Shown here one piece after another: positions 8,131 to 16,363 of a stretch of 64,000 bases of DNA. The notes below the pieces were generated by a model. The model was not told the DNA's origin. It searched no databases and saw nothing but the letters and a program-made list of their open reading frames with translations. The first letter of the stretch is position 1. Each line of letters begins with the position of its first letter. Source of the stretch: an uncultured Bryobacterales bacterium (lineage in GTDB: Bacteria > Acidobacteriota > Terriglobia > Bryobacterales > Bryobacteraceae). A program made the translations under genes and the position numbers. Location of the stretch: assembly GCA_937859895.1 (NCBI GenBank), contig CALMAV010000178.1, positions 1 through 64,000 of the forward strand, given 5' to 3'.

Positions 8131-9697
8131 CGTAGCCTTCCGGCAACGCAAACGCGTACAAAACTCCGTGCGCTCCGCAGACAAGGTATTGGCGGCCGTC
8201 TATCTCGTAAGTGATCGCAGGACCTTGCGCTGGACCGCCACCGTACACATGCCATAGGGTCTTGCCAGTGACGGCGTCAAGCGCGAGCACGTTGCCATGA
8301 ACGTCGGCTGAGAAGACAAGATCGCCCGCCGTGCTCAAAACTCCTGACCAGTCCCAACCAGAGCCCAAGTCGTGCTCCCACCTGCTCTTACCGGTTTGAT
8401 AATCAATCGCCCGCAGATAACAACGGGACCAGACGGTGAGATCGCGTCCCGCAAAACCTTCTGGTTTGCCCGTCGAGTAAGCGTAATAAAGGCTGAATGA
8501 CTGGTGCGTGTCTACGAACAAAAGGCCATTGTTCGGATCAAAGCTCGGCGCCATCCAATTGGTCGCGCCGATCGCATCCGGCTCCACGAGAGTGCCGGCC
8601 GGGCTGGGATACTTCTCCGTTTTGCCAACCGGGCGGCCCTTCGCATCTACGCCTGAACTCCAGTTTGTTTCTTCATAGGGCGCGGAAAGCAACGCCTTAC
8701 CCGTTGTTCGATCTAAGACGAAGAGATAGCCATTGCGCGAAGCTTGAATGAGCAGCTTGCGTGGCTGACCATGAAAGTCGCCGTCAAAGATGACGGGTGT
8801 TTGCACCGCATCCCAATCGTGAACGTCGTGGGGCGACGGCTGGAAGTACCATGCCAATTTGCCGGTGTCAGGGTTCAGCGCAACAATTGAACAGGTATAG
8901 AGATTGTCACCTGGCCGAGCGGAGCCGTCCATCACGGGATTCGGATTCGCTGTGCCCCAATACACAAGGTTTGATTCCGCATCGTACGTGCCCGTCACCC
9001 AGGTCATCCCGCCTCCGTGCTGAATGGCATCGCTGTTTGCGGGCCAAGTCTCGGAACCGGGCTGCCCCGGCTTGGGAAGCGCATCCCACCTCCATTCGAG
9101 CTTTCCCGTCTCGGCGTCCAAGGAATCAATGAACCCGTGCAGGTCGTTGAAATCTCCCGACACACCCACTAGTACGTGATTGCGAATCACAAGGGGCGCC
9201 ATCGTCGCCCAATATCCCTGCTTGACGTCTGCCAGCACTTTATCCCATTGCACTTCGCCCGAGCGGGCGTCGAGACACAGCAGATGCGCATCAGGGGTCT
9301 CAAAATACAAATGGCCCTTGTACATGCCCAATCCGCGCTGGCCGATGTGCAGCCCTTCATTGTCGTGGTAATGGTAATGCCAATTCTGCTGCCCGGAGCG
9401 CGCATCCACCGACCAAACGTCATCCGGCTCGGTGAAGTAGAGTGATCCATCCACCAAGAGCGGCGTCGATTTCAGGCCGGGCCCTGTGTTCACGTCTGTC
9501 TGGAACGCCCAAGCCATGCTCAACATACCGACATTGCTCTTATTGATCTGCCGGAGAAAGCTGAAACGCTTACCGGAATAATCGCCGTTATAAGTAGGCC
9601 AGCTATCTGCTGAAGGGTGGACAAGCGTTTTCGGATCCAAGCCCTGCGCACTTATGGCCAGCGCAGTGCCTACACACGCGAGGAGAATCTTAGTCAT
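8063..9697 (-). CDS. PQQ-dependent dehydrogenase-like beta-propeller protein
   Basis: A 544-residue secreted quinoprotein. Residues 1-18 are a signal peptide (ending AISAQG), and the mature protein begins with the family's WPTYNGDYSGKRFS motif. Repeated tryptophan-docking propeller blades follow, with W-x-Y-x-x-x-x-G patterns such as ARSGQQNWHYHY, SGEVQWDKV, TGKLEWRWD, TGKLAWYFQ, TGKSRWEHD and TGKTLWHVYGG. Type I and II PQQ alcohol dehydrogenases oxidise alcohols or sugars in the periplasm and pass electrons to cytochrome c; the upstream overlapping gene encodes such a cytochrome. It is slightly short for the family (about 600), and its last 20 residues (after YVSDP) may come from the joint with the GH13 remnant. 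Substrate unknown. Confidence 0.85.
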   Translation of the reverse strand: MTKILLACVGTALAISAQGLDPKTLVHPSADSWPTYNGDYSGKRFSFLRQINKSNVGMLSMAWAFQTDVNTGPGLKSTPLLVDGSLYFTEPDDVWSVDARSGQQNWHYHYHDNEGLHIGQRGLGMYKGHLYFETPDAHLLCLDARSGEVQWDKVLADVKQGYWATMAPLVIRNHVLVGVSGDFNDLHGFIDSLDAETGKLEWRWDALPKPGQPGSETWPANSDAIQHGGGMTWVTGTYDAESNLVYWGTANPNPVMDGSARPGDNLYTCSIVALNPDTGKLAWYFQPSPHDVHDWDAVQTPVIFDGDFHGQPRKLLIQASRNGYLFVLDRTTGKALLSAPYEETNWSSGVDAKGRPVGKTEKYPSPAGTLVEPDAIGATNWMAPSFDPNNGLLFVDTHQSFSLYYAYSTGKPEGFAGRDLTVWSRCYLRAIDYQTGKSRWEHDLGSGWDWSGVLSTAGDLVFSADVHGNVLALDAVTGKTLWHVYGGGPAQGPAITYEIDGRQYLVCGAHGVLYAFALPEGYVSDPLAAAAQAGSVSQRRLRKR

Positions 9698-10461
9698 CTG
9701 AGCGTCTCAAGGTAAGCAAAGAGGTCATGCAGATTCGCATCCGTATAGCTCTTCAAAAGCTGCTCATGGGCGGCAAGAGGATCATGCACTTCCACCCGCA
9801 CCGTATTGCGCTTCCACGTGTGCACCCAATTCGATTTGTCGCGAAGCGTAACGAGAAACTCATCGGCATACACTTGCTCACCGCTGAAGGTCTGGCCGGA
9901 AGAGTCTTTCACATTCAGCAAAGGCTGCAGGCCGGAAGGAAAAGCGATCCGGGTTTGCAAGTCGAACGGTTTGTATTTGGATGCGATATGCGCTAAGTCG
10001 CCGGTCGACGAGTGGCAGGAGAAGCAGTTCCCGTGGCCGTTGAAATAAGTTTGTCCAGCGGCTGCATCGCCGACCAGTAATTTCTCCACCGGGTACTCGG
10101 AGGGAATGCGCTGCGACACCGAGGCAGCGACTTTAGCCTGCGCATGAAGATATTGCGCGATGTTGCTGATCTGCGTATCAGAAAGCTGAAAGGCCGGCAT
10201 TCCCTTCTCCGGGCGACCCTTGTGAACCACCGGTCCGATCAGGTTGCCGTTCACGTCATGGCTTACCAATGACGACCGGATCAGGTCCGGGCCACTCGCT
10301 CCGCGCGCATCCCGACCATGGCAGAACCCACAAGTCTGTTGGAACTGCGCCTTACCGGCGCCAACGTTCGAAGAATCCACCTGTCGCGGGCTGACGTTGT
10401 CCAAATCCTGCGCCAGCAGCAAGACGGGAACAAAAAGAAAAATTACGAGGACTGTGCGCAT
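9694..10461 (-). CDS. Periplasmic dihaem cytochrome c
   Basis: About 255 residues from the chosen start ATG 10461, which gives a clean signal peptide (MRTVLVIFLFVPVLLLAQ). An upstream start at 10509 would add 16 unrelated residues. Two haem-binding sites are visible: CGFCH in the N-terminal half and CFSCH in the second half. Asp-Leu-Arg-Ser and MPAFQLSD segments in the first domain fit class I cytochromes. The stop overlaps the PQQ dehydrogenase start by 4 bases (9694-9697), so they are translationally coupled; it is the likely electron acceptor of that enzyme. The gene start overlaps the end of the isomerase by 19 bases. Confidence 0.85.
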   Translation of the reverse strand: MRTVLVIFLFVPVLLLAQDLDNVSPRQVDSSNVGAGKAQFQQTCGFCHGRDARGASGPDLIRSSLVSHDVNGNLIGPVVHKGRPEKGMPAFQLSDTQISNIAQYLHAQAKVAASVSQRIPSEYPVEKLLVGDAAAGQTYFNGHGNCFSCHSSTGDLAHIASKYKPFDLQTRIAFPSGLQPLLNVKDSSGQTFSGEQVYADEFLVTLRDKSNWVHTWKRNTVRVEVHDPLAAHEQLLKSYTDANLHDLFAYLETLR

Positions 10462-11294
10462 AAAAAGCAGGATTCCGCAATCTCTTTGAGGATCAGCGAC
10501 TGCTCCCACCGGTCACTTTCCTCCTTTCCGCGAAAAGAGCGCGCGTAATAGATGTCCTGGGCGAGTAACTCCGGCGTGAAACAGATGTCGTCCCCAGCGT
10601 CAGCGCTCTTCAGGAAGTTGCGGAAACACTCGGTCCACAGCCGCCGGAAATGCGCCACGTACGTTGGCTGATCAAGAGCATTGCGAAGAACGGCAACCTG
10701 AATGCACCCGGGACTTGCGATTCGGCCATGCAAGAAGCGCACTCGCTGTAGCACCGGTTCAATGAAATCGAATTTCTTATCAAAGCCGCCGTAGACCATT
10801 TCCTGGCCGGTGTACCAATGCGAGAAATCACCGTTGAAGCGCATATCAGGAAAGTGATGCACGAAGTTGACCGTGCGCCACATATCCTGGCAAATAGTCG
10901 CTCGATGCGTTTCGACATACAGCGGTATCTTCCAGCGACTGGAAGCTGCTAGGACACTTTCGATGAGTCGGAATGCCTCCCCGTCGTCTTCGAGTCCCCA
11001 ACCTACGTGCAACGTGGCAGCCTCGAAGCCGTCTCCCGCAACCTGTTCGGCAAAGGTATCAGCGTCAGCCGGAGCGTTGACCCGGCCGCTTGCCGCGATT
11101 TGCAAATTAAGCGTACGGCAGACAGCCAGTTCAGCCGGGGTGGCCCGTTCGACGAACTGTACACCATCGAATCCCGACGCGTGAATGGCTTCGACACAAT
11201 GTTGAAACGTTCCCTGTGGACCCGCCGAATCGCCCGGCAGAGATTGGAGCGCTAATAAGTTCATCAGGCAGCGAAGCTGCGTCCCGCCGCTCAT
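10443..11294 (-). CDS. Sugar-phosphate isomerase/epimerase-like TIM-barrel protein
   Basis: A 283-residue protein of the AP-endonuclease-2-like TIM-barrel family. Expected barrel elements are present: GFDGVQFVE, AATLHVGWG, IPLYVETHRATI with candidate metal Glu and His near residues 130-133, FNGDFSHWY (Asp/His), VRFLHGRI (His) and a C-terminal CFTPEL Glu. These enzymes isomerise, epimerise or dehydrate sugars and keto-sugars using a divalent metal. ATGA overlap with the preceding dioxygenase-like gene (11291-11294) shows translational coupling. Substrate not deducible. Confidence 0.75.
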   Translation of the reverse strand: MSGGTQLRCLMNLLALQSLPGDSAGPQGTFQHCVEAIHASGFDGVQFVERATPAELAVCRTLNLQIAASGRVNAPADADTFAEQVAGDGFEAATLHVGWGLEDDGEAFRLIESVLAASSRWKIPLYVETHRATICQDMWRTVNFVHHFPDMRFNGDFSHWYTGQEMVYGGFDKKFDFIEPVLQRVRFLHGRIASPGCIQVAVLRNALDQPTYVAHFRRLWTECFRNFLKSADAGDDICFTPELLAQDIYYARSFRGKEESDRWEQSLILKEIAESCFLCAQSS

Positions 11295-12148
11295 TGAACC
11301 GCGTTGGCATCCAGCGTGGCCAGCCGGAGCGCGCTCTCATCCTTCGACTCGTCCAACCAGGACTCGCTGTCGGCTTCGCTGAACCGCCGCATACCGGCGT
11401 CCAGAATGGCGGAATCTGGAACTTTGCTTAGAGGAGTATAGCGAGGGTGGTGCGCTTCTTTGTAAGGATTATTCCGTGCGGCGTTGTAGCAGCAGATCAT
11501 CGCCCAACGCGGATTCTCAGAACGATTCTGGTCAGACCGGTGCAGCAAATTGGCGTGAAAGAAAAGAACATCGCCGGGCTGCATGTCCACATAGACCAGG
11601 TCCAGCCGTTTCTCTGCTTCGTGCACACGCTCCAAGTCCGCGCCGGCCTGATCGCCCGTGAGCACATGATCGATGCGGCCCATATGATGCGAACCACTCA
11701 GCACCTGCATGCAACCGTTCTCGCGCGTGGCTGGGTCAACGGCGATAAAGGCGCTGGTCAGGTCCGGGAACAGAACACCATTCTGGTACCAATAGCCATA
11801 GTCCTGGTGCCAAGCCCAAGCGCCGCCCACTCTTGCGTCCTTCATGATCATCTTGGAGTGGTAATGATAGACCTCGCCGTCGAGGAGCATCTCGGCTGAG
11901 TTCACGATAGTCTCGCAACGCGCAAACATGCCATAGATGGTGTCGCCGGGATGGTTCCACAAGGACAGTCGAACGGTACCGCCTTCGCCGTCGCCCTTGC
12001 CGAACGCATGCTGGTCTAGTTGTCTATCCTCTCTTGAAGCACGACGCAGGAGATCAATCTCCTCTGTACTGAACATGCCTCTTGCGACGACAAAGCCGTT
12101 GCGCTCGTAATCGTTTAAAACGTCTTCGCCAAGGGGGCCGGTTGCCAT
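11291..12148 (-). CDS. Phytanoyl-CoA dioxygenase (PhyH) family protein
   Basis: A 285-residue Fe(II)/2-oxoglutarate-dependent oxygenase. The start DVLNDYERNGFVVARGMFSTEEIDLLR is typical of the family. The iron ligands are visible as H-Q-D in WHQDYGYW near residue 117-119 and the distal His in LLHRSDQNRSENPRW near residue 203, with Arg of the same segment as 2-oxoglutarate anchor. A good ribosome site (GAGGAG) precedes ATG 12148. It is the second gene of the leftward operon between two TIM-barrel isomerases. PhyH-like proteins hydroxylate or demethylate small organic substrates; the actual substrate is unknown. Confidence 0.85.
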   Translation of the reverse strand: MATGPLGEDVLNDYERNGFVVARGMFSTEEIDLLRRASREDRQLDQHAFGKGDGEGGTVRLSLWNHPGDTIYGMFARCETIVNSAEMLLDGEVYHYHSKMIMKDARVGGAWAWHQDYGYWYQNGVLFPDLTSAFIAVDPATRENGCMQVLSGSHHMGRIDHVLTGDQAGADLERVHEAEKRLDLVYVDMQPGDVLFFHANLLHRSDQNRSENPRWAMICCYNAARNNPYKEAHHPRYTPLSKVPDSAILDAGMRRFSEADSESWLDESKDESALRLATLDANAVQ

Positions 12149-12165
12149 AGATGTGTCTCCTCTTC

Positions 12166-12987
12166 TTAAGAACGAATCCCGAGCGCATCCATCATGCTGC
12201 TACTGGATTGATATGCCTCGCGCACCCAATCCACAATCTTCGCGGGTTCGGGTGAGTATTCTAGTTCGATGCTGACGGTGCCAGCAAAATTAGCATCAGC
12301 GAGAGCTTTCAAATAAGGCGGGAAGTTCACAATTCCCCGGCCAGGAGGCAAATCGCCATGCACAACACCGTTGCAATCAGAAAGGTGAACATGCGCAACG
12401 CGCCCGGCTAATTTCGCGATCTTCTCTGGCGGATCATGTGCCAACGCTAGGTGCGAGATGTCGACGTTGGCCTTCACCTGAGGTTGCGCTACTTCATCCA
12501 GAAAGCGGTCCATCTTATCAATTGTGTTGACGATGGATAGCGGAAACGGCTCCAGTTCGAGAGCAATTTCGAGTCCGAGCTCGTTGGCATAGACGCCGAG
12601 TTCGCGAACGCCTTCTACGGCCCAACTCCATTGATCGGGCGGCGCAATTACTTCCCGGTTCCAGATGTATTCGCCGGCAACCAAGAGGAGATTCTTTGCT
12701 CGCAGCGCAAAGCAGAGATCAAGAAAACGCTTGGCGCGCTCGATGTGGAAGCGACGCACAGGTCCATTGAAATCGGCAATACCGAGAGCGCAGCAAACGG
12801 TTGAGATGACGGGCAACTGACAGGCGGAGCAGGTTTCATGAATAATCCGCAGCTCTTGCGGTGATATATCAAGTGGATCAGCGAAGATATCGATGGAGTC
12901 GAAACCGAGATCTTTGGTGAGCTGAATACCCTGAGCGGTACTGATAGGGGTGCCGAGCCACGCCGAACTAATGAGCCCAAGCTTCAT
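12166..12987 (-). CDS. Sugar-phosphate isomerase/epimerase (AP-endonuclease-2 family)
   Basis: About 273 residues from ATG 12987, chosen because MKLGLISSAWLG is the typical first beta-strand; an upstream start at 13038 would add 17 residues. TIM-barrel landmarks are LGFDSIDIF, NLLLVAGEYIWN, LEIALELEPF with metal Glu near residue 150, VKANVDISHLALA (Asp/His), VAHVHLSDCNGV (His) and FAGTVSIELEY with the final Glu. It heads the leftward operon that continues with the dioxygenase, a second isomerase, cytochrome c and PQQ dehydrogenase, and diverges from the oxidoreductase gene at 13074. Likely acts on a sugar or inositol derivative. Confidence 0.8.
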   Translation of the reverse strand: MKLGLISSAWLGTPISTAQGIQLTKDLGFDSIDIFADPLDISPQELRIIHETCSACQLPVISTVCCALGIADFNGPVRRFHIERAKRFLDLCFALRAKNLLLVAGEYIWNREVIAPPDQWSWAVEGVRELGVYANELGLEIALELEPFPLSIVNTIDKMDRFLDEVAQPQVKANVDISHLALAHDPPEKIAKLAGRVAHVHLSDCNGVVHGDLPPGRGIVNFPPYLKALADANFAGTVSIELEYSPEPAKIVDWVREAYQSSSSMMDALGIRS

Positions 12988-13073
12988 GGATTGTTCCCAG
13001 CTGGAGGAGATAGTATCATAGGGTTCCATTGACATCATGAACTTTTAATACAACGTTCATAAACGGAGGTTTC

Positions 13074-14201
13074 GTGGATCTCGACCTAAACCTGAATCAC
13101 CTCGCACCCAAGCCGCCGCGCCACGATTTCGGTATCGGCGCTGTAGGAGCGGGCTTCATCATGCGTGATATGCAATTGAAAGCGTATGCCGAGGCTGGGC
13201 TTAATGTGGTCGGGATAACCTCAAGGACTCCGGAGATCGCGCGCGAAGTGGCGGACCTGCGCGGAATTCCGAAGCTTTACCATACGCTACCGGAGATGTT
13301 GCGGGATCCTGACATTCAGATTCTCGATGTCGCGGTACCACCGCATTTGCAACTGGATATTGTTCGGCAAGCGCTGGATCACGGTAAATATCTAAAAGGC
13401 ATTTTGGCGCAAAAGCCGCTGGCGGTGAACTACGAAGAAGCAGCCGCCATTGTGGAGCTTTGCCAAGCCAGCGGGATGACGTTGGCAGTGAACCAGAACA
13501 TGCGGTATGACCAGTCCATTCGTGCGTTGAAGACGATTCTGGAGCGTGGCTATCTGGGAACTCCAGTATTGGCAACGATTGAGATGCGCGCTGTTCCGCA
13601 TTGGCAAGCCTGGTTGCGCGATTACCAGCGCCTGACCTTATTGAACGTAAGCGTTCACCACATTGACGCCTATCGCTATTTGTTCGGGGAGCCAGAATCG
13701 ATTTTTGTGAGCGCGCGGAAAGATCCGCGTACCAACTTCCCTCACGAAGACGGCATCTGCCTGTACATCCTGGAATACGAAAATAGCATGCGGGCAAGCG
13801 CCTGGGATGATGTCTGGACGGGACCGCGTAACGGGCAGGATGACCTGAAGCCGTTTATCAAATGGCGGGTAGAAGGAACCGAAGGACTGGCCGAAGGCAC
13901 CATTGGGTGGCCGGAGTATCCGAATCGTACGCCCAGCACATTGACGTTTACGACCACCTTGAAGCCCAATATGTGGTTCACGCCGCGCTGGAGCGAAGTG
14001 TGGTTTCCGGATGCGTTCCAAGGACCGATGGCGGAGCTGATGGGGGCGATTGCAACGAACTCGCAACCGGCTACAAACGGCGTTGACAACCTGAAGACCA
14101 TGGCAATCATCGAAGCCGGCTACCAATCGATAAAGGAGCGCAGGTCAATTGCGGTCGCGCCCGTCCGTCAACAAGACTTCGCGGGTTTGATGCACCAATA
14201 G
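13074..14201 (+). CDS. Gfo/Idh/MocA-family oxidoreductase
   Basis: A 375-residue NAD(P)-dependent oxidoreductase. The Rossmann nucleotide site is GIGAVGAGFIMRD near residues 21-33, the conserved Lys-Pro occurs in LAQKPLAVN near 124 (Gln replaces the common Glu of EKP), and the C-terminal domain has HHIDAYRYLFGEP near 200. GTG start at 13074 with GGAGGT at 13065-13070. The family oxidises sugars, inositols or related polyols. It diverges from the isomerase/PhyH operon and is followed after one base by a LacI regulator, so the three units probably form one sugar or polyol pathway. Confidence 0.85.
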   Translation: MDLDLNLNHLAPKPPRHDFGIGAVGAGFIMRDMQLKAYAEAGLNVVGITSRTPEIAREVADLRGIPKLYHTLPEMLRDPDIQILDVAVPPHLQLDIVRQALDHGKYLKGILAQKPLAVNYEEAAAIVELCQASGMTLAVNQNMRYDQSIRALKTILERGYLGTPVLATIEMRAVPHWQAWLRDYQRLTLLNVSVHHIDAYRYLFGEPESIFVSARKDPRTNFPHEDGICLYILEYENSMRASAWDDVWTGPRNGQDDLKPFIKWRVEGTEGLAEGTIGWPEYPNRTPSTLTFTTTLKPNMWFTPRWSEVWFPDAFQGPMAELMGAIATNSQPATNGVDNLKTMAIIEAGYQSIKERRSIAVAPVRQQDFAGLMHQ

Positions 14202-14202
14202 G

Positions 14203-15270
14203 ATGCCGCGCCGTTCTTCTTCCTCCCCGACTATGAAAGACATCGCTCGGCATGCGAACGTCTCGATGGGTACGGTTTCCCGCGTGCTCAACCGCCACCA
14301 AGACGTCGACGACGGATTGCGGGAACGCGTAGAAGCAGTGGCCCTGAAGGTCGGCTACCGTTTGAGCGCCCGGACACGCAGCGTTGTCTATGACAAGTCT
14401 CGAATTATCGGCCTGATTCTGCTGAATGACTTCGGCCTCAGCTCAGCGCAATCGCTATTGCTGCTGGGAGTCGAAGAGTACTGTTCAAATGCGGGCTATT
14501 ACCTGCTGTTTGCCCGGCATCAATATCCGGAGACCGCAACGGCCGCCACCTTGGAAATTCCAAACGTAGTGCAGACGCCCGGCCTCGCGGACTGCGTCAT
14601 CGTCGCTGGCACAATCCACCAGAACATTCTCAAAGCCCTGGAGAAGCATGGCCTGCAGTATGTCTTTTTGGGCAACAATCTAATGGATGCGGGCGCAAGC
14701 GTGTCCGGCGTCAACCTGGTTGAATACGACGACACAACAGGGTGTTACCAGGCTACTCAATACCTGGCGCAATTGGGGCACAAACACATCTGGTATCTGG
14801 GCGATGCCTCACGCCCTTGGCACAGGAACCGCTTCAAAGGCTACTCGGAAGCGATCGCCGAGTTAGAGCTGGAGCATCATTCGCATACCATCTCGCTCTC
14901 TGACGACGAGTTCGAAAGCGGGCAGGCGGCCGTTTCCTACATTCTGGAGCAGGACTGGCCCATGACCGCGGTTCTTGCGGCTTCCGACGGACTTGCGTTT
15001 GGCGCCCGTGAAGGTTTGCGGCAGCATCGGTTGGACGTGCCCAAGCATGTGAGCCTGATCGGCTTCGAGCACGAGATGGGACGCGCGCGCGCTTCAAACC
15101 TGACGAGCGTCTCAGTAGATATGGCAGAAGTGGGACGGCAGCTTGCTAAGGCCGCAATCGCCCAGATTGAGGATCGCGAAAAAGGTACTCGCCCCATGGT
15201 TGTCCCCACATACTTGGTGAAACGCAGCACGTGCCGTCCGCTGCGCAAAGAGGAACACATGATGCTGTAG
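14203..15270 (+). CDS. LacI-family transcriptional regulator
   Basis: A 355-residue regulator. Residues 5-60 hold the helix-turn-helix and hinge: MKDIARHANVSMGTVSRVLN with the usual hinge segment. The remainder is a periplasmic-binding-protein-like effector domain (RIIGLILLNDFGLS, GLADCVIVAGT, WYLGDASRPWHRNRFKGY, MTAVLAASDGLAFGA). It starts one base after the stop of the oxidoreductase gene, so it is co-transcribed with it and probably controls both divergent units. The ligand is likely a sugar; no operator could be confidently picked. Confidence 0.9.
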   Translation: MPRRSSSSPTMKDIARHANVSMGTVSRVLNRHQDVDDGLRERVEAVALKVGYRLSARTRSVVYDKSRIIGLILLNDFGLSSAQSLLLLGVEEYCSNAGYYLLFARHQYPETATAATLEIPNVVQTPGLADCVIVAGTIHQNILKALEKHGLQYVFLGNNLMDAGASVSGVNLVEYDDTTGCYQATQYLAQLGHKHIWYLGDASRPWHRNRFKGYSEAIAELELEHHSHTISLSDDEFESGQAAVSYILEQDWPMTAVLAASDGLAFGAREGLRQHRLDVPKHVSLIGFEHEMGRARASNLTSVSVDMAEVGRQLAKAAIAQIEDREKGTRPMVVPTYLVKRSTCRPLRKEEHMML

Positions 15271-15313
15271 CGTAAGGCATACGCCTTGCGCGGCCATCCA
15301 CATCACTAAAAAT

Positions 15314-16342
15314 ATGTTGTCTCTATACAGGAAATCTCTCCTGCTCTCCGCTACGCTGCTGGCGGTCGGCAGCTTGCTGCAAGCGGCTGGTGTCACTTAT
15401 AGGGGTGGCAACGGCCCAGGCCGCGGCAAGAACATAGTGCTGGTGGCGGGCGACGATGCGGAGTACCACTCCGAAGAAGCGCTGCCGGCGCTCGCTAAGA
15501 TCCTTGCTGTGCGGCACGGATTTACTTGTACCGTTCTCTTCTCCATCAATCCCGGCGACGGAACTATCGACCCACGCGCCAAGCACAACATACCGGGTTT
15601 GGAAGCTCTCAAGCAAGCAGACCTGCTCGTCCTGTTTATCCGCTGGCGCGATCTGCCTGATGAGCAGATGAAGTTTTTCATCGATTACTTCGAATCCGGG
15701 CGGCCAATTATCGCACTTCGTACCGGCACCCATCCGTTTGAGCTGAAGACCAGCCAGACGTATGCGCAGTGGTCCTGGGACAGTAAAGTTCCCGGGTGGG
15801 AAGGCGGCTTCGGGCGTAAGATTTTAGGCGAGACTTGGATAAATCATCACGGTAATCACGGCTCGCAGAGTACGCGCGCCTGGTTTGCGCCCGAAGCGAA
15901 TCAAAGCCCGATTCTGCGCGGCGTAGAAGACGGAGAGATCTGGGGGCCCACCGATACCTACGAAGTGCGCCTTCCGATGCTACCCAGCTGCCATCCGCTG
16001 CTATTGGGTCAGGTGCTTTCGTGGTTGAGTCCCGAAGGATCGCCGGTCACCGGGAAGAATGATCCCATGATGCCCATCGCATGGACCAACACATTCACGA
16101 CGGAGTCGGGCAAGACGGCGCGGGTGTTTACCTCCACCATCGGAGCGGCCGACGATATTGAGAACGAAGCCTTGCGGCGCATGATTACGAACGCGGCCTA
16201 TTGGGCCGTGGGCCTAGAATCTGTCATTCGGCCCAAAGCAAACGTTGCTTTTGTGGGCAAGTACGATCCGCACTCTTTTCTCAACGAAATTTATACGGCC
16301 GGTCTTAAACCTTCTGATCTGGCGATGACGGCCCCGCAGTAA
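15314..16342 (+). CDS. Secreted ThuA-domain protein
   Basis: A 342-residue protein with a signal peptide (about residues 1-24, ending LLQAAG). The ThuA-like glutamine-amidotransferase fold is seen in NIVLVAGDDAEYHSEEALPALAK near 37-60, ADLLVLFIRWRDLPDEQ near 100-117 and PIIALRTGTHPFE near 130-142. ThuA proteins act in disaccharide (trehalose-like) use in rhizobia and occur widely in acidobacterial and planctomycetal sugar operons; biochemical role remains uncertain. It lies 44 bases after the LacI gene in the same direction and before a TPR gene, fitting an extracytoplasmic step of the same pathway. Confidence 0.85.
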   Translation: MLSLYRKSLLLSATLLAVGSLLQAAGVTYRGGNGPGRGKNIVLVAGDDAEYHSEEALPALAKILAVRHGFTCTVLFSINPGDGTIDPRAKHNIPGLEALKQADLLVLFIRWRDLPDEQMKFFIDYFESGRPIIALRTGTHPFELKTSQTYAQWSWDSKVPGWEGGFGRKILGETWINHHGNHGSQSTRAWFAPEANQSPILRGVEDGEIWGPTDTYEVRLPMLPSCHPLLLGQVLSWLSPEGSPVTGKNDPMMPIAWTNTFTTESGKTARVFTSTIGAADDIENEALRRMITNAAYWAVGLESVIRPKANVAFVGKYDPHSFLNEIYTAGLKPSDLAMTAPQ

Positions 16343-16363
16343 CAGCTTACGGGAGACGGTTGA

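Noticed and set aside
13201..14126. Long minus-strand reading frames opposite the oxidoreductase gene
   Set aside because: They are shadows of a high-GC coding gene; the plus-strand protein has full family motifs.
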